Shown here: one piece after another, positions 37,352 through 44,093 of the stretch
How positions within the stretch are numbered: position 1 is the stretch's first letter
Layout: each line of letters begins with the position of its first letter
Origin: Flavobacteriales bacterium
GTDB lineage: Bacteria; Bacteroidota; Bacteroidia; Flavobacteriales_E; Vicingaceae
Assembly (NCBI GenBank): GCA_020853105.1
Contig: JADYZM010000001.1
Span: 1-44,093, forward strand
DNA length: 44,093 bases
Reading direction: 5' to 3'
Notes under the pieces: model-generated
The model's input: the letters and a program-made list of their open reading frames with translations, nothing else
Told to the model about the DNA's origin: nothing
The model's database searches: none
Program-made: the position numbers and the translations under genes

Positions 37352-38644
37352 ATGAAATACATACCAATAAAAAACGAATTGTATAAGTCAAACAGGACTA
37401 ACTTTATTAAATTTCTTAAGCCGAAATCATTAGCAGTTTTTAATTCTAATGATATTATGCCGACAAATGCAGATGGATCAATGCCGTTCCGTCAAAACAA
37501 TGATTTGTTGTATTTGTCCGGTATTGACCAAGAAGAATCAGTTTTGCTGATTTTCCCTGAAGCTAAAAATCCAAAACATCGCGAAATTTTGTTTGTTAAA
37601 GAAACCAGCGAACAAATAGCAATTTGGGAAGGAGATAAATTAACAAAGGATAAAGCCACTGAACTATCCGGAATTGATACTGTGTATTGGACTTCGCAAT
37701 TTGACCAAATTTTTCACGCATTAACAACTGAGGCTGAAATCATTTATTTGAATCAAAACGAACACTTAAGAGCATCATCTCCGGTAGAAACTCGTGACGA
37801 CCGTTTTCGAAAAACTTGCCAATCAAAATACCCTCTACACAATTACGACAGAATAGCTCCGATTATGAGAAAACTTCGTCCCATAAAATCGCAATTAGAG
37901 ATAGACACCATTCAACATGCTTGTAATATAACTGAAAAGGGTTTTAGAAGATTATTGAATTTCATTAAACCCGGTGTGATGGAATATGAAATTGAAGCAG
38001 AATTGGCTCATGAATTTTTAAAAAATCGCTCTCGCGGATTTGCCTATGAACCAATCATTGCATCAGGGTTTAACGCTTGTGTTTTGCATTATGTTGAAAA
38101 TAATAATGTCTGTAAAGACGGAGATGTAATATTGTTAGATGTCGGTGCAGAGTATGGAAACTATGCATCAGATTTAACCCGTTGTGTGCCTGTAAATGGA
38201 AAATTTACAACACGTCAAAAAGAAGTCTATAATGCCGTTCTTCGAGTTATGAAAGCTGCAACAAGTATGCTAGTTCCAGGAACCCTACATGATGAATACC
38301 ACACCAAAGTTGGTGAAATTATGGAAGCAGAACTGATTGGCTTAGGACTACTGAATAAAGACGAAGTAGCAAAACAAGACCCTAAAAATCCTTTGTATAA
38401 AAAGTATTTTATGCACGGCACTTCGCACCATTTGGGCTTAGATGTCCATGATGTGGAAGAAAGAAACAGACCTTTCGAAGTCGGAATGGTGTTAACAGTA
38501 GAGCCGGGGATTTACATACGAGAAGAAAGCTTGGGAATACGATTGGAAAATGATGTTCTAATAACAGCAAACGGACCTGTTGATTTAATGAAAAACATTC
38601 CAATAGAAGCCGATGAAATCGAAGCCCTGATGAACTCAAAATAA
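37352..38644 (+). CDS. pepP: Xaa-Pro aminopeptidase (M24 family)
   Basis: Removes an N-terminal residue preceding proline. 430 residues: an N-terminal aminopeptidase P domain with DGSMPFRQNNDLLYLSGIDQ, and an M24 catalytic domain with all five metal ligands, D263 (LLDVGAEYG), D274 (SDLTR), H359 (GTSHHLGLDVHD), E384 (TVEPGIY) and E399 (RLEND). No signal peptide, so cytoplasmic. It is followed after 9 bases by a hydrolase gene that begins with TTG. Confidence 0.95.
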   Translation: MKYIPIKNELYKSNRTNFIKFLKPKSLAVFNSNDIMPTNADGSMPFRQNNDLLYLSGIDQEESVLLIFPEAKNPKHREILFVKETSEQIAIWEGDKLTKDKATELSGIDTVYWTSQFDQIFHALTTEAEIIYLNQNEHLRASSPVETRDDRFRKTCQSKYPLHNYDRIAPIMRKLRPIKSQLEIDTIQHACNITEKGFRRLLNFIKPGVMEYEIEAELAHEFLKNRSRGFAYEPIIASGFNACVLHYVENNNVCKDGDVILLDVGAEYGNYASDLTRCVPVNGKFTTRQKEVYNAVLRVMKAATSMLVPGTLHDEYHTKVGEIMEAELIGLGLLNKDEVAKQDPKNPLYKKYFMHGTSHHLGLDVHDVEERNRPFEVGMVLTVEPGIYIREESLGIRLENDVLITANGPVDLMKNIPIEADEIEALMNSK

Positions 38645-38653
38645 AATCTTGTT

Positions 38654-39457
38654 TTGAAACCACTTGTCGAAAATTCAATCCGATATAAAAATATCAATGT
38701 AAGCTATACCGATAATGGAAAGGGAAAAGCAGTTGTTTTTCTACATGGATTTTTAGAAGATAAAACAATTTGGGAAGAATATTCAATTCGTCTATCTTCA
38801 AAAAATAGAGTAATTACAGTTGACTTATTGGGTCATGGCAAAACGGATTGTTTGAGCTATAACCATACTATGGAAGAAATGGCAGATTCGGTTTATGCCG
38901 TCCTCAAGCACTTAAAAATACGAAGATTTTATTTAGTTGGACACTCGCTTGGCGGATACGTTAGTCTTGCTCTTGCAGAGGTTCTTCCTGATAATATTAA
39001 GGGTATAATTTTATTTCATTCAACCTCAAGTGCAGACAGCGAATCAAAACGAAAAGATCGCGACAGAGCCATAAAAGTAGTAAAACAAAACAAACAGTTA
39101 TTTATCAATGAAGCAATTCCAAACCTATTCAATACGAGAGAAAAAGAGTATCAAAATGAAATTAATCAAATAAAAGGAATTGCCAATAACACACCTATAC
39201 AGGGTATTGTTGCTGCACTTGAGGGAATGAAAATTCGACTAGATAGAGAAATCATTTTGCATTTTGCTACTTATCCAATTTTAATTATAATTGGAAAAGA
39301 AGATGCAATTTTACCTTATGAGAACTTGATAGAACAATCGAAAATTGCTGAAAAAGGCACTTATTTGTTACTCGAAAACGTTGGACACGTTGGCTTTTTG
39401 GAAGCAAAAGAAGAATGCTTAAAAGCTATTCAATCGTTTGTAATTCAAAATAAATGA
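38654..39457 (+). CDS. Alpha/beta hydrolase
   Basis: 267 residues, beginning with TTG at 38654; no ATG is available until residue 73, past the conserved HGF motif. Typical single-domain alpha/beta hydrolase: [15 protein letters not shown] (oxyanion region), DLLGHGKTD, nucleophile S98 in [11 protein letters not shown], acid D217 in GKEDAILPY and H245 in [10 protein letters not shown]. All triad members are present. No signal peptide, so it is probably a cytoplasmic esterase or C-C bond hydrolase of unknown substrate. Its TGA stop overlaps the queG ATG (ATGA), so the two are coupled. Confidence 0.88.
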   Translation: MKPLVENSIRYKNINVSYTDNGKGKAVVFLHGFLEDKTIWEEYSIRLSSKNRVITVDLLGHGKTDCLSYNHTMEEMADSVYAVLKHLKIRRFYLVGHSLGGYVSLALAEVLPDNIKGIILFHSTSSADSESKRKDRDRAIKVVKQNKQLFINEAIPNLFNTREKEYQNEINQIKGIANNTPIQGIVAALEGMKIRLDREIILHFATYPILIIIGKEDAILPYENLIEQSKIAEKGTYLLLENVGHVGFLEAKEECLKAIQSFVIQNK

Positions 39458-40380
39458 ATTCAGCCAAAAGTATATTAACACAAAAAATAAAAACCAAAGC
39501 CCAACAAATGGGATTTTCCTTTTGTGGCATTTCAAAAGCTGAATTTTTAGAAGATGAAGCTCCTCGTTTGGAAGACTGGCTCAAAAATAACAGGCATGGA
39601 AAAATGCAATACATGGAAAATTATTTTGATAAACGTTTAAATCCAACACTGCTTGTAGAAGGCTCAAAATCTGTAATTTCATTGATGTATAACTATTTTC
39701 CTAAGCAAACTCAGAGAGAAGATACCTTCAAAATTTCTAAATACGCATACGGAGAAGATTATCATCATGTTATAAAAGAAAAACTGAAAGAACTTGCTGA
39801 GTTTATAGTTTCTGAAACAGGAGATGCGAACTTCAGAATATTTACTGACTCTGCTCCTGTATTAGATAGGGCTTGGGCAAAAAAAAGTGGATTAGGGTGG
39901 ATAGGGAAAAATGCTATGTTAATAAATCCTAAAAAAGGTTCATTTTTCTTTTTAGCTGAAATTATTTTAGATGTAGAATTTGATTACGATTCACCTATTA
40001 AAGATTATTGTGGAACCTGCTCCGCTTGTATAGATGTATGCCCAACCGATGCTATATTACCCAACAAAGTAATTGATGGCAGTAAATGTATTTCCTATTT
40101 TACCATAGAATTAAAAGATGAAATTTTGCCCAGCGAGGTAAAGGGAAAATTTAACGATTGGATTTTTGGTTGCGATATTTGTCAAGATATATGCCCGTGG
40201 AATAGATTTTCGAAACCAACTGACGAATTGCTTTTTAGCCCTAATCCAAAACTATTAAACTATTCTAAAAAAGAATGGACTGAACTGTCCTCAGAAATTT
40301 TCAACGAAATATTTAAAAAATCAGCAGTAAAACGTACCAAATTCGAAGGGTTAAAAAGAAATATTAAATTTTTGAAATAA
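39454..40380 (+). CDS. queG: Epoxyqueuosine reductase
   Basis: Carries out the last step of queuosine synthesis in the anticodon of tRNAs for Asp, Asn, His and Tyr, using cobalamin and Fe-S clusters. 308 residues: the catalytic Asp in [19 protein letters not shown] (D134 region), [18 protein letters not shown], and two 4Fe-4S motifs, [16 protein letters not shown] (C186, C189, C192, C196) and [12 protein letters not shown] (C240, C243, C247), with C212 as the fourth partner. It lacks the C-terminal HEAT-like part of the longer E. coli form; this shorter length is common in the phylum. Confidence 0.95.
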   Translation: MNSAKSILTQKIKTKAQQMGFSFCGISKAEFLEDEAPRLEDWLKNNRHGKMQYMENYFDKRLNPTLLVEGSKSVISLMYNYFPKQTQREDTFKISKYAYGEDYHHVIKEKLKELAEFIVSETGDANFRIFTDSAPVLDRAWAKKSGLGWIGKNAMLINPKKGSFFFLAEIILDVEFDYDSPIKDYCGTCSACIDVCPTDAILPNKVIDGSKCISYFTIELKDEILPSEVKGKFNDWIFGCDICQDICPWNRFSKPTDELLFSPNPKLLNYSKKEWTELSSEIFNEIFKKSAVKRTKFEGLKRNIKFLK

Positions 40381-40460
40381 ATAAGAATATATGTTTATAA
40401 CATTTTGTAGTTTTACTCAAAGAGTTTTGTATTGTTAAACAATAAGTTAGAAATTCGTAG

Positions 40461-41834
40461 ATGATTCAAAAATTTAAAAAATATTTCATTGGTCATCGCC
40501 TTGAATCGACTGATGATGTTTTTGAAAAAGCAAAGATTGATTTAATTTTTAATTTCACTTTTTTTCTTTCAATACTTGCAATCCCTTTTGTAATACAACT
40601 TTATATTAAAGAATTGTGGTATCACCTATACATAAATATTTTTGAAATATGCTCATTGGGGTTAATTTTTATAAGTTTTAGGTCAAAAATCCCAATCAAA
40701 TACATTGGAATATCTTTTGTTTTTATTGACGGCGTGATGTCGCTTAGCAGTTTGGTATTTCAAAATGGAAACTTTGATTTACAAGCAGGAATGTGGAGTT
40801 TGCTGATGGCTATTTATACATTTTTTGTACTTGGAAAGAAGTGGGGATTGGCTTCAACAATTTTTGTTGTATTACTTTTTATTGGCTGTATTCCTTTTAA
40901 CAATGAAATGGCATTTCTCAATTTTAACATACCGTCGAATCAAATTGTTCCATCAGCTCCTGCATTTATTATATTCCCTTTTTCGCTAATAATTTATATC
41001 GTAGCTGTTTTTGTAAACACAAACACAGCTGCACAAAATTTATTGAACCAGCAAAAGTCAATTCTAGAAAACCAGAAAAATGAAATCATTTCTTCAATCA
41101 CTTATGCCAAAAGAATCCAACAGGCTAAACTCCCCCCTATAGAACAAATTCAAACTACGTTTAAAAATAGTTTTATACTCTTTAAACCCAAAGATATTGT
41201 GAGTGGTGATTTTTATTTTTTTCAAGAAAAAGAGAACTTATTTTTTGTGGCTGCAGCAGATTGTACCGGACATGGTGTGCCTGGTGCAATTTTAAGTATG
41301 ATTTGCTCAGAAAAATTAGAAGAAGCACTTACTCAAAGTTCGGATACTGCTGAAATATTAAAAATACTAAATAGAGGAATAAAGTCATCTCTTAAACAAT
41401 CCGACAATGAAAATTCTACAAAAGATGGGATGGATATTTCTCTATGCTCTTTAAACAAATTGAGTAGAGAAATTTATTATTCTGGAGCAAACAGACCGTT
41501 ATGGATTGTTAGAAACAGTGCAAAAGAAGTGGAAGAAATTAAAGCAACCAAAAAATCAATTGGTGGATTTACTTCTAACGAACAACAATTTGAAAAACAC
41601 CAATTAAACCTAAATGAAGGAGATACCATCTACATTTTTACTGATGGATATGCCGATCAATTTGGAGAAAAATCCGGAAAAAAAATTATGACGAAAAAAC
41701 TAAAAGAAATTTTCCTTGAGATTCAGCATAAATCAATGAATGAACAAAAAAAATATTTAGAAGAATTTGTTGAAAATTGGAGGGGAAATTTTGAACAAAT
41801 TGACGATATCTTGATTATTGGAATAAAACTATAA
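40461..41834 (+). CDS. Membrane-anchored SpoIIE/PP2C-type protein phosphatase
   Basis: 457 residues. About six transmembrane helices fill residues 27-190, a short coiled coil (LNQQKSILENQKNEIISSI) links to a SpoIIE domain at about 235-455 with the metal ligands in place: D250 (DIVSGDFYFF), D267 (AADCTGHGVPGA), D395 (FTDGYADQFG) and the DD pair at 448-449. It should be an active serine phosphatase. Such proteins often act on anti-sigma-factor antagonists or on gliding and stress signalling, but no kinase or STAS partner is nearby. The 80-base gap upstream (40381-40460) has no clear promoter. Confidence 0.88.
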   Translation: MIQKFKKYFIGHRLESTDDVFEKAKIDLIFNFTFFLSILAIPFVIQLYIKELWYHLYINIFEICSLGLIFISFRSKIPIKYIGISFVFIDGVMSLSSLVFQNGNFDLQAGMWSLLMAIYTFFVLGKKWGLASTIFVVLLFIGCIPFNNEMAFLNFNIPSNQIVPSAPAFIIFPFSLIIYIVAVFVNTNTAAQNLLNQQKSILENQKNEIISSITYAKRIQQAKLPPIEQIQTTFKNSFILFKPKDIVSGDFYFFQEKENLFFVAAADCTGHGVPGAILSMICSEKLEEALTQSSDTAEILKILNRGIKSSLKQSDNENSTKDGMDISLCSLNKLSREIYYSGANRPLWIVRNSAKEVEEIKATKKSIGGFTSNEQQFEKHQLNLNEGDTIYIFTDGYADQFGEKSGKKIMTKKLKEIFLEIQHKSMNEQKKYLEEFVENWRGNFEQIDDILIIGIKL

Positions 41835-41916
41835 TAAAAACTGATTCCTAAAATTATACACCAGTTCAACACTATCAACAAGAATCTTATCTGCTATATT
41901 TAATGTAATCTCACCA

Positions 41917-41965
41917 TAAATTTGACATAAGTCAAAAAACACATTAATTATAGAGCCTACCTTTG
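41917..41965 (+). promoter_or_regulatory. Promoter region with CRP/FNR-like dyad for the surface-protein gene
   Basis: The 172-base gap 41835-42006 holds the perfect inverted repeat TTTGAC-ATAA-GTCAAA (41921-41936) and a perfect -7 box TACCTTTG (41958-41965). A start near 41970 would put the dyad centre (41928.5) at about -41.5, the class II activator position. No TTG lies 19 bases before that -7 box, which would fit dependence on an activator. A second TAAATTTG (41917-41924) overlaps the dyad. The regulator is not identified. Confidence 0.45.
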
Positions 41966-42006
41966 TTAGTTAATATTAAATTTAATAATTAACCCGAAAT
42001 TTCGCT

Positions 42007-43089
42007 TTGAGAAAGCTGCTATTGATACTTCAATTATTTTATTTTACTAATACTTTAGTTAGTCAAACATCTGTAGGATATTTTAATTACGGTAGATCCG
42101 GAAAGATGTCATGGTCAAATCACTTGTCAATCAACAGTTTAGGTCAGTTAGTAATGGCAGGAACATTTGATGATAAAGCTAACTTTATTGTTGCCAATTC
42201 ATCAGGAACCTATTCAACCAATAGAACAGTTGCAGGAACCGGAGAATTATTTTCTGCAGTAGTAGATGCTTCAGGAAACATATTTGTAGGAGGTTGTCAT
42301 GGTGCTGTCTGGACTAATCCTGCAAAAACAAAATACATTGTAAAATATACCTCGGCAATGACTCAATCCTACGCAAAACAATTTGGATTAGGCACGATAA
42401 GATACTTGACTACAGACGGAACAGATATTGTAGCCACAGGGTATAATACAAAACCTTGTGTAATAAAATTAGATAATGCTGGAAACACAATTTGGTACAA
42501 AGAATATACAGTAGATGGTAAAGATGGAGATGCTTTTAGTATAGTGAAAATTGGAACAAATTACTACGTTGCAGGAAATATTAAAGAAGCAGGAGCAAAC
42601 AGAGGGTATGTTATGTCTATAGATGCAGCAACAGGAAATGTGAATTGGTGTAATACATACAACAGTGCCGGGAATCCACCTCACCTTACAGGAATGTCAA
42701 AATCGTCAACAGGGCTTATTCTGTGTGGAGCAACTGGGTTGATGGGTAGTGGGAAATTAATGGCAATGAAAATAGATTTTTCAGGTAATTTAGTGTGGTC
42801 GAGATTGATAAACAGCTGTTACAGTTGGTACGAAAAAGACCCTACTACATACAATATTTGGAGTATAAATTGTGCGGTAGATCCTTATGGTTCTGTGGTT
42901 GTTGCTTATGAAGATGATCCAAGCTATGGATTGTTAGCAAAATTAAACGAGACAACAGGAACCGTAACTTGGATAAAACGCTTTGGAAACAGTGGCGACG
43001 GATTTCACGGAATCACAGTGTCAGGTTGTGCTTATTTAGCATCCGGTTGGTTTGGCCCACAATCGGCTCATCTTGGGATTATGGGTTAG
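42007..43089 (+). CDS. Large T9SS-type surface protein, N-terminal part (reading frame breaks near 43070)
   Basis: Begins with TTG at 42007; no ATG is available before the in-frame stop upstream at 41986. MRKLLLILQLFYFTNTLVSQ is a good signal peptide. The following 300 residues show repeated blade-like units (SLGQLVMAGTFDD, ASGNIFVGGCHG, KLDNAGNTIWYKEY, KIDFSGNLVWSRL, LNETTGTVTWIKRFGNSGDG) of beta-propeller type, common in Bacteroidota secreted proteins. The frame ends in HLGIMG at 43089, but the sequence continues coherently in another frame (see next entry), so this is most likely the 5' part of a frameshifted large gene or carries a sequencing error. Confidence 0.8.
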   Translation: MRKLLLILQLFYFTNTLVSQTSVGYFNYGRSGKMSWSNHLSINSLGQLVMAGTFDDKANFIVANSSGTYSTNRTVAGTGELFSAVVDASGNIFVGGCHGAVWTNPAKTKYIVKYTSAMTQSYAKQFGLGTIRYLTTDGTDIVATGYNTKPCVIKLDNAGNTIWYKEYTVDGKDGDAFSIVKIGTNYYVAGNIKEAGANRGYVMSIDAATGNVNWCNTYNSAGNPPHLTGMSKSSTGLILCGATGLMGSGKLMAMKIDFSGNLVWSRLINSCYSWYEKDPTTYNIWSINCAVDPYGSVVVAYEDDPSYGLLAKLNETTGTVTWIKRFGNSGDGFHGITVSGCAYLASGWFGPQSAHLGIMG

Positions 43090-44093
43090 TTGTTGCTGAC
43101 ACAAGTGGTAACACTGGTGGAACAGGCACATGCGGAACCACAGTAACTCGCACAAATTCAGTTCCAACAATTACTACCGGCACAGCTACAGTTACTTCAG
43201 CTAACCTTACTACAAATACAACTTATGCTTCAGCAACAAATACTACTGAAACAATGTCGCATAATGCGATTTGTAGCACTTCTGTAGGCTCTAGTGTTAC
43301 TCCTACAATTAACACCACACCACCCACATGTAGTTCTCCTAGTGTGAGCACTATTACTAATTATGATGCTTCTTCAAATTATGTTTTTACTCCTTCCGGA
43401 CCAACTGTTGGAGCAGGAGGAGTAATAAGCGGTATGGTTGATGGAACTTCTTATACCGTTTCTGCAAGTAACAGTTTGTGCTCAAATTCATCTCCATCTG
43501 CTAGTTTTAGTAATGCTCCAATGCTTTCTGTACCAAATACTCCTGCAATTACAACTACTCCTGTATCTTGTAATACCTCTAGCACTAGCACTATTACAAA
43601 TTTTGATTCCACATTAACTTATGTTTTTACTCCTGCAGGACCAACAGTTGGTGTTGGTGGAGTTATTAACGGTGCTGTTGACGGAACGACTTATAGCGTT
43701 ACAGCAGGTAATGGTTCTTGTTCTTCTCAAGCATCAACTTTTACTAATTCATCTTCTTCTCCTATAACTGTTACTGTTTCAAGTAATTCAGTATGTGTGA
43801 ATGGTACACTTACTCTTACGCCCACAACAGGAGGTACATGGGTGAGTAATAATCCATCAGTTGCTACTGTTACTTCAGGAGGTGTTGTTTCGATTGTTAG
43901 CAATGGAAGTGTGGACTTTACTTTTACGGATTTAAATTCATGTACTGCAACAACTAGTGTCGTTACAGTCAACCCATCAGAGGACGCTAGTTTTTCGTAT
44001 CCATCAGGAAGTTATTGTTTAACAGACGCGAACCCAACGCCGACAATAACGGGGACAAGCGGAGGAACCTTTACGATAAACAATAGCGGAGTA
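43071..44093 (+). CDS. Large T9SS-type surface protein, continuation in a second frame, no stop in window
   Basis: From about 43071 the frame SWDYGLVVADTSG is open to the last base, about 340 codons, without a start codon of its own. SWDYGLVVAD continues the propeller logic better than HLGIMG in the original frame. The protein then has Ser/Thr-rich repeats: an 80-residue unit with YVFTPSGPTVGAGGVISG (43380 on) and YVFTPAGPTVGVGGVING (43620 on), then Ig-like units (SNSVCVNGTLTLTPTTGGTW, FSYPSGSYCLTDANPTPTIT). This is typical of giant T9SS adhesins. The real 3' end and any sorting domain lie outside the window. Confidence 0.75.
43346..43709 (+). repeat. Two 240-bp coding repeats
   Basis: The unit TITNYDASSNYVFTPSGPTV recurs 240 bp later as TITNFDSTLTYVFTPAGPTV, each followed by a GGVI.G..DGT.Y sequence. 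They are similar but clearly diverged at DNA level. Confidence 0.75.

Noticed and set aside
41921..41936. Terminator of the phosphatase gene
   Set aside because: The stem is only 6 bp and is followed by A rather than T on the plus strand, so an operator is the better reading.
43060..43090. Programmed ribosomal frameshift
   Set aside because: No slippery heptamer or downstream stem is apparent; a base loss or sequence error is simpler.

Overview
The window is a strongly AT-rich stretch of a Bacteroidota chromosome, most likely from the order Flavobacteriales. Support comes from secreted proteins ending in type IX secretion (T9SS) sorting domains, including a gliding-motility-type C-terminus; Bacteroidota-type promoters (TTG, about 19 bases, TAnnTTTG); few Shine-Dalgarno sequences; an ATP synthase epsilon subunit reduced to its beta-sandwich; and the Bacteroidota form of ribosomal protein L36. 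I cannot name genus or species from sequence alone.

Layout. 1-1043 is the 3' end of a large T9SS adhesin with near-identical 165-bp repeats, closed by a terminator. 1199-19177 is one long same-strand block of translation and export genes that merges the str, S10, spc and alpha operons: rpsL-rpsG-fusA (no tuf), rpsJ through rplO, secY, map, infA, rpmJ, rpsM, rpsK, rpsD, rpoA, rplQ. A promoter lies before rpsL and a strong terminator after rplQ. 19198-21562 holds carA and clpX. 21574-23811 holds small envelope genes: two minus-strand lipoproteins facing a degenerate Rieske-like lipoprotein and a hydrolase lipoprotein. 23872-27072, on the minus strand, holds atpD-atpC and then an Nfu-type Fe-S carrier with a TerC-family membrane protein. 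27183-32271, also minus, encodes two T9SS-secreted proteins: a subtilisin-like protease whose catalytic Asp position is Glu, and a separate PA-domain protein just downstream. A 304-bp intergenic region with a (CT)11 microsatellite separates them from ribF.

32576-41834 holds mainly housekeeping genes: ribF (flavin cofactors) overlapped by a secreted leucine-rich-repeat protein, a secreted protein of unknown function, a UbiA-like membrane protein, the haem genes hemJ and hemH (divergent, likely coordinated late haem synthesis), a proline aminopeptidase, an alpha/beta hydrolase overlapping queG (tRNA queuosine synthesis), and a membrane-anchored SpoIIE-type phosphatase.

42007 to the end is another large T9SS-type surface protein. 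Its reading frame breaks near 43070 and continues in a second frame, without a stop, to the window end. Upstream of it lies a CRP/FNR-like dyad at the spacing of a class II activator site.

I found no CRISPR array, tRNA, rRNA, insertion sequence, prophage or recognisable defence system. The core is ordinary. The unusual signals are in the secreted or envelope proteins and in control sequences, and none amounts to a clearly new system.
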